Source: DAHUYF01 sp035623985 (GTDB taxonomy: Bacteria; Pseudomonadota; Alphaproteobacteria; ATCC43930; CGMCC-115725). Taken from it: DNA of 64,000 nucleotides. The notes under the pieces were generated by a model that had not been told where the DNA came from, did not search any database, and was given only the letters and a program-made list of their open reading frames with translations. Below, one piece after another: positions 35,256 to 43,402 of the stretch. Made by a program: the position numbers and the translations under genes. Position 1 is the first letter of the stretch. The number at the start of each line of letters is the position of its first letter. Where the stretch lies: positions 1 to 64,000 of the forward strand of contig DASPSJ010000053.1 of the NCBI GenBank assembly GCA_035623985.1. The letters are read 5' to 3'.

Positions 35256-36162
35256 CCCCCGCCTGTGCTTACCCGCCAATCCCATGCCGAGACAGAGTGT
35301 ATGGAACTTCTTGCCGACTGGCTAATAATTCATTTCGCGGAAATTACAGGTCTAAATTGTTGTTTTTCCGCCGCGGCCGGCCTTCCGAACTGGGGGTCTC
35401 GCTCGCGCAAACAATCGCTCACGGCATGTGTGTCGGGTCTGTCGCGACGAGGCCTCTGTCGAGCCGCGGCGCATCCGCATGTACCGGACCGGCGCGCATT
35501 GTCGCTTGATCGTTGGCCAGGGCGAATTGTGACGAGCGAGGGCGCCCGCCGGGATCGAGGGCACGGTCCCGTCGTCGAGCAACAAGGAGCCGCTCATTGC
35601 TGAGCGGCCCCCGGTTTCGTCGGTTTGGTTGCACAGCTGCCGGTCGCGCAAAGCACGTACAGCAGCGAGGCAATAGTACCGATCCGCAAAAAGAAACGCT
35701 ACGCGAAAGCATAATTTCGTCGCATGCCGTTCCCTTCCATCGGTTTTCGGGCGTCGGGCGGTCGGCCGATGGCGGCGGCGTCCCAGGCTCCTTCCGGCAA
35801 AGACGGAAAGCAGAGAAATCACTGTGCCGCAGGGATTCCGGCGATCGCCGCTCACGCCGCTTCGCCGTCGCCGCTGCTCGTCGGCGCCGTCGCCGGCGAT
35901 TTTTGGGAGATGCGTGGGCAAATTCCGGACCTTTATCCGCGGTGGCCGCGCAGCGCCCGCGCCCCGCCGAGTCGCCGTCGGCGCGTGCGACTGCTCGTCG
36001 CGGCGGATAGACGTCAACGCAATCTTGCCACATTGCAATTGTTCAATTCGCGACGTATTGGCAGCTTGGGCGGCCCGGCATCATCGCCATATACCGGCGA
36101 GACCGGATCGGCTGCCGCTTCCGGGGCGGCTGCCGTTTGACGACCAGCGACAAAAGGGCGAC
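35256..36162. other. Long intergenic region, about 900 bp
   Basis: Between rlpA and the ClC channel. Open frames are present on both strands, but their products are Arg/Ala/Pro-rich and have no recognisable motif or start signal. Local A+T is higher near 35310-35370 and 35690-35720. I see no RNA gene or repeat. It could hold promoters, a small RNA or decayed sequence. Confidence 0.35.
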
Positions 36163-38061
36163 ATGGCGGGCGAAGGCGAACATGGGCATGAGGGACGACC
36201 GGTCGCGCTGGCCGGGCTTTCGTTCGTCGCGCTGGCGATCGGGGTGCTTGCCGGCGGCTCCTCGGTGTTGTTTCGCGCCATGGTCGCCGGCATCCACAAC
36301 CTCTTCTTTCTTGGCACGTTCTCCTTCTATTACGACCCGAACCTACATACGCCCGCAAGCTGGCTCGGGCCGCTGGTGATACTGTCTCCGGCGATCGGCG
36401 GCATCGCCGTGGTCATGCTGATGCGGGCGCTGCCCTCGGACCGGCGGGGGCAAGGCGTCTCCGACATCATCGATGCCATCTATTATCGCGAGGGCCGGGT
36501 TCGCACCGTTTCGGCCTTCGCCAAATCGCTGGCGGCGGGCGTGCAGAGCGCCAGCGGCGGCTCGGTCGGGCGGGAGGCGGCGATCGTGCAGATCGGCGCC
36601 GCGCTCGCCTCGCGCCTCTCGCGGCTGCTCAACCTCGCGCAATGGCAGCGCATGACGCTGGTCGCCGCCGGCGCCGCCGCCGGACTTGCCGGCGCCTTCA
36701 ACGCGCCGCTCGGCTCGATCGTCTTCGCGATCGAGTTGATGATGCCCGAGATCAGCGCTCGCACGCTGCTGCCGGTCACCATTGCCAGCGGCGCCAGCAC
36801 CTTCGTCACGCGCTTCTATTACGGAATGCAGCCGACCTTCCTGGTGCAGACCGTAATGGCAACCCATCTGCGCATCGCCGGCGTCCTCGGCCTTTTGCCC
36901 TTCGTGCTGTTCGGCATCCTTCTGGGCTTTGCCGCCTGGTCGATGATCGCCGTGCTCGGCTGGTCGGAACGCCAATTCGCGCGGATCACGCCCAACCCTT
37001 ATCTCCAACACATGATCGGCATGTTCCTGGTAGGCGGGCTCGCTTATGGGATGATGGTCACCACCGGTCATTACTATGTTGCCGGGCCGAGCTACGCCGC
37101 GTTGCAGGACATGCTGCGCGGCGACATTTCCGCCCTTGGTTTCTTCGCGCTTCTCTTCGTCGCCAAGGTGCTGGCCACGGTGTTGACGCTCGGCTCCGGC
37201 GGGAGCGGCGGCGTCTTCTCGGCCTCGCTGGTCATTGGCGCCGCGTTCGGCGGGCTGGTGGGGACGGCCACGACGCTGCTCGCGCCGGGCCTCGGGCTTG
37301 ACGTCACCGATTTCTGCATCGTCGGAATGGCCGGCATGCTCGGCGGCACGACCGGCGCTGCGATCACCGCCATCGTCATGGTGTTCGAGTTGACGCGCGA
37401 CTACAACGTCATCGTGCCGATGATCCTGGGCGTGACCCTGGCGCTGGCCGTGCGCCGCGCGGTGCTGCCGGAGAGCGTCTACACGCTGAAGCTCGTCAAG
37501 AAGGGCCACGAAGTACCCGACGCATTGCAGGCGAACACCTATCGCATCCGGCACGCCGACAAGGCGATGGCAACCGATTTCGAACTACGCCAGGCGAGCG
37601 AGTCGCTCGATGACGTGATCGTCTCGCTGGAGGAGACCGGCAAGCCGTTTTATCTCATGGTCGTCGACGGCGAGCGCATCAAGGGCTATGTCCGCCTCGA
37701 TCCCGGCTTCAAGCTGTGGCAATCACGTGAGCCCGGCATGATGCTCGGCGACGTCGCGCGCACCGATTTCGCGCTGGCGCGTCCGGGCGATACCATGTTC
37801 GATCTGATCGGCCGGCTGGCCCGGCGCGGCGGCAATCTCGCCATCGTCGTGCGCGGCACGCGGCGGATTCCGCGCGCCGATGACGTCGCGGGCTATATCG
37901 CGCTCGACACCATGGGCGCCGCCGTCATCGACAACGCGCGTGCCTATGCCGCACCGACGACGCGCAATCCCTTCCCGATCCTCTATCGCCGCCGCGTCAT
38001 CCGCCCGATTCGCTTCTGGCGCGACAAGTTGAGAGGGCCGCAGGCAAAGCGCGAGCCTTGA
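36163..38061 (+). CDS. ClC-family chloride channel/transporter
   Basis: Inner-membrane ClC protein of 632 residues. Core signatures: SASGGSVGREAAIVQIGAA (the GxxGREx motif with gating Glu138, but followed by AA rather than GP), GAFNAPLGSIVFAIE, and GSGGSGGVFSASLVIGAAFG with a Tyr-containing region elsewhere. About 10-12 membrane helices are followed by a C-terminal cytosolic part of roughly 200 residues resembling CBS domains (DDVIVSLEETGKPFYLMVVDG). Whether it is a channel or an H+/Cl- exchanger is unclear. ATG at 36163 has AAAAGGGCGAC upstream. Confidence 0.88.
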   Translation: MAGEGEHGHEGRPVALAGLSFVALAIGVLAGGSSVLFRAMVAGIHNLFFLGTFSFYYDPNLHTPASWLGPLVILSPAIGGIAVVMLMRALPSDRRGQGVSDIIDAIYYREGRVRTVSAFAKSLAAGVQSASGGSVGREAAIVQIGAALASRLSRLLNLAQWQRMTLVAAGAAAGLAGAFNAPLGSIVFAIELMMPEISARTLLPVTIASGASTFVTRFYYGMQPTFLVQTVMATHLRIAGVLGLLPFVLFGILLGFAAWSMIAVLGWSERQFARITPNPYLQHMIGMFLVGGLAYGMMVTTGHYYVAGPSYAALQDMLRGDISALGFFALLFVAKVLATVLTLGSGGSGGVFSASLVIGAAFGGLVGTATTLLAPGLGLDVTDFCIVGMAGMLGGTTGAAITAIVMVFELTRDYNVIVPMILGVTLALAVRRAVLPESVYTLKLVKKGHEVPDALQANTYRIRHADKAMATDFELRQASESLDDVIVSLEETGKPFYLMVVDGERIKGYVRLDPGFKLWQSREPGMMLGDVARTDFALARPGDTMFDLIGRLARRGGNLAIVVRGTRRIPRADDVAGYIALDTMGAAVIDNARAYAAPTTRNPFPILYRRRVIRPIRFWRDKLRGPQAKREP

Positions 38062-38234
38062 CCCGCGTCGTGTCGCGGCGTCACCCTCTCGGCCGCAAGG
38101 GCACCGCGTAGCGTCAAATGACGCTCCGCGGCAAAGCGATGCTTGCCTTGGGGGCGGCGAAGAATACTATCGATGCAGCACCACCGCCACGCCGAAGACG
38201 GGCGGGGGTATGCCGAAAAAGAAGGGAGGTCCGC

Positions 38235-38492
38235 ATGCCGCGAAAATTTCGCCTGACATGTGCGCGCACGACCTACTTCGATATCGACGTCATGGCGGAG
38301 GACGGCGCCGAGGCGGAGCGGCTGGTGGAGGCGGCCTTCGCCGGCAATCCAGCGCTGTGCGACAACTTCCGGCCGATCGGCAAGCCGACCCATCGTATCG
38401 TCGAGATCGCTGCCCTGGAAGTGGCGGCCGAGGAACGCCTCAGGGGCGGGGCAAACGAAAAGCCAGCCGTCTCCGAGAGACGGCTGGCTTGA
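38235..38492 (+). CDS. Small conserved hypothetical protein, 85 aa
   Basis: A short soluble protein beginning RKFRLTCARTTYFDIDVMAEDGAEAERLVEAAF, where the spacing of strands and helix suggests a small alpha/beta domain. I do not recognise a function. ATG at 38235 follows AAGGGAGGTCC, a strong site. The last 13 codons (NEKPAVSERRLA) lie within the palindromic terminator of the oppositely oriented tRNA-Pro gene, so the C-terminus is shaped by that RNA structure and may not be conserved. Confidence 0.72.
   Translation: MPRKFRLTCARTTYFDIDVMAEDGAEAERLVEAAFAGNPALCDNFRPIGKPTHRIVEIAALEVAAEERLRGGANEKPAVSERRLA
38460..38490 (-). terminator. Terminator of tRNA-Pro, overlapping the small ORF
   Basis: A perfect 14-bp stem, AAGCCAGCCGTCTC (38460-38473) against its complement at 38477-38490, closes a 3-base loop. 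On the minus strand the stem follows the tRNA 3' end by a few bases and is followed by TTTTCGTTT, a typical intrinsic terminator. It lies inside the coding end of the opposite-strand ORF. Confidence 0.8.
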
Positions 38493-38496
38493 TGAC

Positions 38497-38573
38497 TGGT
38501 CGGAGTGAGAGGATTTGAACCTCCGGCCCCTGCCTCCCGAAAGCAGTGCTCTACCAGGCTGAGCTACACTCCG
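38497..38573 (-). tRNA. tRNA-Pro (anticodon CGG)
   Basis: A complete 77-nt cloverleaf read from the minus strand. Acceptor stem CGGAGTG pairs with CACTCCG, the D arm is GCTC/GAGC, the anticodon stem CTGCT/GGCAG encloses the loop TTCGGGA with anticodon CGG (decodes CCG, proline), and the T arm has GGAGG/CCTCT around TTCAAAT. The CCA tail is encoded, after discriminator A. A terminator hairpin follows directly. Confidence 0.97.
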
Positions 38574-38626
38574 GCGCCGGCCGATATACCGCCTGGCGCG
38601 TTTTGCCGCAACCCCCGGACCGGTCC

Positions 38627-39646
38627 TTAATGGCCGCGCGCGAGGCAGAAATCGACGGCCTCGTCAAGCGCCCGCCGCTCGGCGCCGTCGCGGAACGAGG
38701 CGAGGCTGCGACGCGCGGCATCGCCATAGTGTCGCGCGCGGTCGAGCGTCGCCCGCAACGTGCCGAGCCGCGTCATCATCTCGATCGCGCGCTCGAGATC
38801 GCCCTCCTGCTGATCGAGCTCCTCGAGCGTACGCCGCCAGAAGGCGCGCTCGGCTTCGCCGGCTTGGCGCAAGGCCAGCACCACCGGCAAGGTAATCTTG
38901 CCTTCGCGGAAATCGTCGCCCACCGTCTTGCCGAGTTCCGCTTGGTGCGCCGAGTAGTCGAGCATGTCGTCGACGAGTTGGAAGGCTATGCCGAGATTGC
39001 GGCCATAGGAAGCGAGCGCCTCCTCCTCGGTGGCGGGCCGGTCGGCAAGCACGGCGCCGATACGGCTTGCCGCCGCGAAGAGCTGCGCCGTCTTGGCCTG
39101 GATCACTGCGAGATAGGCCTCTTCGGTCGTCTCGGTGTCGTTCGAGGTGACGAGCTGCAGCACCTCGCCTTCGGCAATGACGGCCGAGGCTTCGGAGAGA
39201 ATCGACAGCACCCTGAGCGAGCCGTCTTCGACCATAAGCTGAAAGGCGCGGCTGAACAGGAAATCGCCGACCAGCACCGAGGATTTATTGCCCCAGACGG
39301 CATTTGCCGTCGCATGCCCGCGGCGAAGGTCGCTGGCATCGACGACGTCGTCATGCAGGAGCGTGGCGGTGTGGATGAATTCGACCGCGGCGGCCAATGC
39401 CATGTGGCGCTCGCCGCGATAGCCGCACAGCCGCGCCGCGGCCAAAGTCAGCATCGGCCGCAGCCGCTTGCCGCCGGCGGCGACAATATGGCCGGCAACC
39501 TGCGGGATAAGCGCCACAGGACTCTGCATCCGCTCGAGAATGAGCGTGTTGACCCTATCGAGATCGGTTTTCAGGAGAGCGGTAAGACGGTCGAGCGTCG
39601 CCGGCTTCTTGGTGCTCTCGCCTCGCGCGCTTGCCACCAGGGCCAC
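38627..39646 (-). CDS. ispB: Polyprenyl (octa-/deca-prenyl) diphosphate synthase
   Basis: Trans-prenyltransferase of 339 residues that builds the ubiquinone side chain. The first Asp-rich motif is in LLHDDVVDASDLRRG, the second in FQLVDDMLDY, with GGKRLRP and the LVGDFLFSRAF segment between. This matches octaprenyl or decaprenyl diphosphate synthase; the exact chain length cannot be read from sequence. The start is taken as GTG at 39646, with AGGGGAAG upstream, giving an N-terminus of normal length; in-frame codons go on to 39871. It is divergent from the DUF2007 gene. Confidence 0.9.
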   Translation of the reverse strand: MALVASARGESTKKPATLDRLTALLKTDLDRVNTLILERMQSPVALIPQVAGHIVAAGGKRLRPMLTLAAARLCGYRGERHMALAAAVEFIHTATLLHDDVVDASDLRRGHATANAVWGNKSSVLVGDFLFSRAFQLMVEDGSLRVLSILSEASAVIAEGEVLQLVTSNDTETTEEAYLAVIQAKTAQLFAAASRIGAVLADRPATEEEALASYGRNLGIAFQLVDDMLDYSAHQAELGKTVGDDFREGKITLPVVLALRQAGEAERAFWRRTLEELDQQEGDLERAIEMMTRLGTLRATLDRARHYGDAARRSLASFRDGAERRALDEAVDFCLARGH

Positions 39647-39785
39647 GCCGACTTCCCCTTTCTCCACCCGCTGCGGCCGCCCCTCGCTTGACGGAGCATT
39701 GCCTGCAGGCGAGCATAGATTGCTGGGAGATGCGGTCAAGCCCGGCCGATCGGCGGGATATTTCGGCGAGACCGATGCGAGACTG

Positions 39786-39998
39786 ATGAAGGAATTGCTG
39801 CGCACCAACGACCTCGTCCGGCTGTCCTGGCTGCAAGCGCTGCTCACCGACGCCGGCATCGAGACGTTCATCCTCGATCACAACACGGCGGCGGTCGAAG
39901 GCGGGATCTCCGCTCTCCAGCGCCGGTTGATGGTGCGCGGCCAAGACCACCGCCGCGCTCTGGCCGCTCTTGCCGAGGCCGGCGAGACTCCCTGGTGA
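39786..39998 (+). CDS. DUF2007 family small protein
   Basis: A 70-residue member of the DUF2007 (putative signal-transducing) family: ELLRTNDLVRLSWLQALLTDAGIETFILD and a short RRLMVRGQDHRRALAAL end. The ferredoxin-like fold resembles small regulatory domains, but its role is unknown. ATG at 39786 has a weak GAGAC site. The last bases overlap the methyltransferase start (GTGA), so the two are co-expressed; this pairing next to the polyprenyl synthase is conserved in Alphaproteobacteria as far as I recall. Confidence 0.85.
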   Translation: MKELLRTNDLVRLSWLQALLTDAGIETFILDHNTAAVEGGISALQRRLMVRGQDHRRALAALAEAGETPW

Positions 39999-40753
39999 CC
40001 GAGCCCTCCGCCCCCTTGCCGGTGAGCGAGGACACGCTGCTGGGCGGCCGCGTCAAGCTGCGACAGCCGCTTTCCGGCTACCGCGTGGCGATCGATCCCG
40101 TGCTCCTCGCCGCCGCGGTGCCGGCGGCCGCTGGCGACACGGTGCTCGACATCGGCTGCGGCGTCGGTGCCGCGGCGCTCTGCTTGGCGGCGCGCGTCGA
40201 GGGCTGCCGCATTACCGGTATCGAGGCGCAACGCGATCTCGTCCGGCTGGCCGGAGAAAACATATCGCTCAACGATCTCCTCGGCCGGGTCACCGTCATG
40301 GCCGGCGACCTGCTGCGGCCGCCGCCCCGGCTCGAACCGGGCAGCTTCGCCCACGTCATGGCGAATCCGCCCTTCCTTGAGGCCGGCGCGGCGAGTGTCT
40401 CGCCAGACGCCGGCAAGGTCGCCGCCACGGTCGAAGGCGAAGCAGACCTTGCCGCCTGGGTCCGTTTTGCCCTTGCCATGGTGCGGTCGAAGGGGTACCT
40501 CACCTTCATCCACCGCGCCGACCGCATGGATCAACTGCTGGCGCAGCTCGTGGGCCGCGCTGGCGAGATCGTCGTCTTCCCGCTCTGGGCCGGCCACGAC
40601 AAGCCGGCAAAGCGCATCCTCCTGCGGGCGCGAAAGGGCGTCGAGACGCCGACACGCCTTACCCCCGGCCTGGTGCTGCATGAGGCCGACGGACGCTACA
40701 CGCCAGCGGCCAATGCCGTGCTGCGCCAGGGGGCGGCGCTGACATTCTCGTGA
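39995..40753 (+). CDS. N6-adenine methyltransferase, TrmN6 (YfiC)-like
   Basis: SAM-dependent methyltransferase of 252 residues. Motif I is LDIGCGVGAAALCLAARV, and motif IV is ANPPF, the NPPY-type signature of N6-adenine methylation. The pattern fits the TrmN6/YfiC group, which methylates A37 of tRNA-Val, but other adenine targets in RNA are possible. The RQPLSGYRVAIDPVLLA N-terminus is typical of this group. GTG at 39995 overlaps the preceding stop. Confidence 0.85.
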   Translation: MTEPSAPLPVSEDTLLGGRVKLRQPLSGYRVAIDPVLLAAAVPAAAGDTVLDIGCGVGAAALCLAARVEGCRITGIEAQRDLVRLAGENISLNDLLGRVTVMAGDLLRPPPRLEPGSFAHVMANPPFLEAGAASVSPDAGKVAATVEGEADLAAWVRFALAMVRSKGYLTFIHRADRMDQLLAQLVGRAGEIVVFPLWAGHDKPAKRILLRARKGVETPTRLTPGLVLHEADGRYTPAANAVLRQGAALTFS

Positions 40754-40847
40754 TTGGACCGAAAGTCGCGCTCTAGCCACTTTCTCCTGGTCCTTCGCGG
40801 CCTCGCCGCGGGGGATCAGGTCTTGGCGAACGCAGGCGGAGCGGTCG

Positions 40848-41018
40848 ATGACGGCGGCGCGAAGAATGGCTCTTGTCGCAGCAATCGCGATCCTTGCCGC
40901 CGCTTGCGCTGCCCGCGAGAACGCCATCCCCGTCGAGAAAGTCTGGCGCAACGGCGGGGGCGTGCCGGTCGATCCCCGCTACGGCACGCCTCTGCCGGGC
41001 TCGCCGCCGGAATTTTGA
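40848..41018 (+). CDS. Small lipoprotein with PVDPRYGTPLPG motif, 56 aa
   Basis: A 56-residue lipoprotein. The hydrophobic segment MALVAAIAILAAAC ends in lipobox-like LAAAC (Cys20). The mature part carries the motif PVDPRYGTPLPG, shared with the lipoprotein encoded at 42234-42443 (PIDPTYGTPLPG), so the two are paralogues. ATG at 40848 has GGAG upstream; ATG at 40866 would also give a full lipoprotein. Function unknown. Confidence 0.7.
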   Translation: MTAARRMALVAAIAILAAACAARENAIPVEKVWRNGGGVPVDPRYGTPLPGSPPEF

Positions 41019-41073
41019 GCGGCTTTCGGCGCCGCTTGCCAATCGTCGAGACTCATGCCCATCTTCTAAGGCG

Positions 41074-41928
41074 ATGACTCTCGTCGATAACCTCCTGGAA
41101 AAGCTCCCCTTGGAGCGCTTCCGCAATCCGCCGCCGCAGGTGGCGGTGCTGCGCCTGGACGGGTTGATCGGGACGCGCGGCCCGCGCGCGCTGTCGCTGC
41201 GCCGCCTTGCCGCCGCGCTGGAGCGCGCCTTCGCCTTGCGCAATCTCAAGGCGGTGGCGCTGGCGATCAACTCGCCCGGCGGATCGCCGGCGCAGTCCTC
41301 GCTGCTGTTCCGCCGCATCCGCCAGCTCGCCCAGGAGAAGGACGTGCCGGTCGTCGCCTTTGTGGAGGATGTCGCCGCCTCGGGCGGCTATTGGCTGGCC
41401 TTGGCGGCGGACGAGATCTTTGCCGAGGACACCTCGCTGGTGGGTTCGATCGGTGTCATCACCGCCAGCTTCGGCTTTGCCGAGGCGTTGCGCAAGCTCG
41501 GGGTGCAGCGCCGCCTCTATACCGCCGGCGAGAATAAATCGCTGCTCGATCCCTTCCTGGCCGAGGACCCCAAAGGCGTCGAGCGCCTGAGCGTGCTCCA
41601 GCGCGACATGCACGAGGTTTTCAAGGACATGGTCCGTGCCCGCCGCGGCGCCCGGCTCAAAGCGGAGGAGAGCGCGGTCTTCAGCGGCGAGGTCTTCACC
41701 GGCAAGCGCGCGCTCGAGCTCGGCCTCATCGATGGCATCGGCGAGCTGCGCGGCGTGATGCGGCAGCGTCATGGCGATGCCGTCAGATTGCGGGCGATCG
41801 AGCCCGAACGCCGCCGCTTGCTGTTGCCGCGTTTCGGCCTGCCGCGGCGGCCCGATATCGGCGAGGTTGCCGCCGATCTTTTGGCGCGGCTCGAAGAACG
41901 GTTGATCTGGGCGCGCTTCGGGCTTTAA
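41074..41928 (+). CDS. S49 family signal peptide peptidase (SppA/SohB-like)
   Basis: Serine-lysine peptidase of 284 residues. The core reads VALAINSPGGSPAQSSLLFRRIRQLAQ, followed by EDVAASGGYWLALAADE with the nucleophile Ser, and AGENKSLLDPF with the likely general-base Lys. A hydrophobic anchor is not evident at the N-terminus, so it may be cytosolic or weakly membrane-bound, unlike SppA. Family members degrade signal peptides or membrane protein fragments. It lies between two paralogous small lipoproteins. Confidence 0.85.
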   Translation: MTLVDNLLEKLPLERFRNPPPQVAVLRLDGLIGTRGPRALSLRRLAAALERAFALRNLKAVALAINSPGGSPAQSSLLFRRIRQLAQEKDVPVVAFVEDVAASGGYWLALAADEIFAEDTSLVGSIGVITASFGFAEALRKLGVQRRLYTAGENKSLLDPFLAEDPKGVERLSVLQRDMHEVFKDMVRARRGARLKAEESAVFSGEVFTGKRALELGLIDGIGELRGVMRQRHGDAVRLRAIEPERRRLLLPRFGLPRRPDIGEVAADLLARLEERLIWARFGL

Positions 41929-41976
41929 TCCGGGCTTTCGCTTGACCTGCGGCTGCGCTCTCTCCTAAACCGAATC

Positions 41977-42234
41977 ATGCTTGGCTTTTCTTTGCCCAAA
42001 TTATTGTTGTTCCTTTTGCTGGCCGCCGTCGTCTGGTTCGGGTTCCGCTATGTGAACCGCGTCGACGCGATCCGGCGCGCCGTGCGCGAAGAGGTGAAGC
42101 GTCGTCAGCAGCAAGGGCGGAAGCCGGCGAGCATCGAGGCCGAGGACCTCGTCAAATGTGCCCAATGCGGCGCTTACGTGGCGGCGCACGGCGCGTCCTC
42201 CTGCGGGCGCGCGGATTGCCCCTGGCGCGGTTGA
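41977..42234 (+). CDS. PP0621-like membrane protein with CxxC motif
   Basis: An 85-residue protein with one membrane helix (about residues 7-23, PKLLLFLLLAAVVWFGF), a basic coiled segment (REEVKRRQQQ) and a C-terminal cysteine-rich tail: VKCAQCGAYVAAHGASSCGRADC, four Cys that can bind zinc. This is the PP0621 family arrangement. Its stop overlaps the next ATG (TGATG), coupling it to the small lipoprotein. Function unknown. Confidence 0.8.
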   Translation: MLGFSLPKLLLFLLLAAVVWFGFRYVNRVDAIRRAVREEVKRRQQQGRKPASIEAEDLVKCAQCGAYVAAHGASSCGRADCPWRG

Positions 42235-42443
42235 TGGTGCCATCCGGCACAGCGGCAGACCAGTCGCCGATGATGACGCCGGCGCTCGTGGCCGGCCTGT
42301 GCGTGGCAGCGATGCTGTTGGGCGGCTGCGATCAGGCGCGACCGGCCTGGGGGCCGGGAACGCCGCGCAACGGTGCCGGACAGCCGATCGATCCGACCTA
42401 TGGTACGCCGCTCCCAGGCTATCCCACGCTCAACAATGGGTAG
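42234..42443 (+). CDS. Small lipoprotein with PIDPTYGTPLPG motif, 69 aa
   Basis: Paralogue of the 56-aa lipoprotein at 40848. A hydrophobic helix LVAGLCVAAMLLGGC ends in lipobox LGGC, and the mature part has PRNGAGQPIDPTYGTPLPG. ATG at 42234 overlaps the preceding stop (TGATG); later Met codons at 42270 and 42273 would trim the N-terminus and still keep the signal. Together with the PP0621-like gene it forms a small cluster before glyQ. Confidence 0.7.
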   Translation: MVPSGTAADQSPMMTPALVAGLCVAAMLLGGCDQARPAWGPGTPRNGAGQPIDPTYGTPLPGYPTLNNG

Positions 42444-42516
42444 GCCCTGGCTTGACCCCCGAAGGGGCGGCGTTTATGGTTCGCCGCGCTCTCAAACCTC
42501 TTTTCGGATCAAGTAG

Positions 42517-43398
42517 ATGGTGGCGCTGGCCGCGGCGACCGGGAACAGCTTCCAGGCGCTGATTCTGAAGCTGCAAGTCTACTGGGCCGCACAAGGCTGC
42601 GTCATTCTGCAGCCCTATGATGTCGAGATGGGGGCCGGCACCTTTCATCCCGCCACGACGCTGCGCGCGCTCGGCCCCAAGCCCTGGCGGGCGGCCTATG
42701 TCCAGCCTTCGCGTCGTCCGACCGACGGCCGCTATGGCGAGAATCCCAACCGGCTCCAGCATTACTACCAGTTCCAGGTGATCCTGAAGCCAGCGCCGGC
42801 GGAGAGCCAACAGCTCTATCTCGACAGCCTTGCCGCCCTCGGCATCGACAGCCGGCGGCACGACATCCGCTTCGTCGAGGATGACTGGGAGAGCCCGACG
42901 CTCGGCGCCTGGGGGCTCGGCTGGGAAGTCTGGCTCGATGGGATGGAAGTGTCGCAATACACCTATTTCCAGCAGGTCGGCGGCATCGAATGCGATCCGG
43001 TCTCGACCGAGCTCACCTATGGGCTCGAACGCCTCGCCATGTATGTGCAGGGCGTCGAAAACGTCTATGACCTCGACTACAACGGCGCCGGCGTCACCTA
43101 TGGCGAGGTGTTCAAGCGCGCCGAGATCGAGTTCTCCGCCTACAATTTCGAATACGCAGACACCAAGCTGTTGTTCCGCCACTTCGCCGACGCCGAGCAG
43201 GAATGCCAGGCGCTGCTGACCCGCGCGTTGCCGCTGCCGGCTTACGACCAGTGCATCAAGGCAAGCCATGCTTTCAACTTGCTCGATGCGCGCGGCGTGA
43301 TCTCCGTCACCGAGCGCGCCGCCTATATCGGCCGCGTGCGCGTGCTCGCCAAGGCCTGTTGCGAGAGCTGGCTGACGCAGCAGGCGGGCGTCGCCTGA
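42517..43398 (+). CDS. glyQ: Glycyl-tRNA synthetase alpha subunit
   Basis: Catalytic subunit, 293 residues, of the alpha2beta2 bacterial glycyl-tRNA synthetase. The segments AAQGCVILQPYDVEMGAGTFHPATTLRALGPKPWRAAYVQPSRRP and RYGENPNRLQHYYQFQVILKP are class-II motifs of GlyQ; GGIECDPVSTELTYGLERLAMY follows. It is four bases ahead of glyS, its partner. ATG at 42517 is the first sensible start. Well conserved over its full length. Confidence 0.97.
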   Translation: MVALAAATGNSFQALILKLQVYWAAQGCVILQPYDVEMGAGTFHPATTLRALGPKPWRAAYVQPSRRPTDGRYGENPNRLQHYYQFQVILKPAPAESQQLYLDSLAALGIDSRRHDIRFVEDDWESPTLGAWGLGWEVWLDGMEVSQYTYFQQVGGIECDPVSTELTYGLERLAMYVQGVENVYDLDYNGAGVTYGEVFKRAEIEFSAYNFEYADTKLLFRHFADAEQECQALLTRALPLPAYDQCIKASHAFNLLDARGVISVTERAAYIGRVRVLAKACCESWLTQQAGVA

Positions 43399-43402
43399 GC
43401 CG

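Noticed and set aside
35352..36038. A 229-residue minus-strand frame in the rlpA-ClC intergenic region
   Set aside because: Arg/Pro/Ala-rich without any motif or start signal; typical of random open frames in GC-rich DNA.
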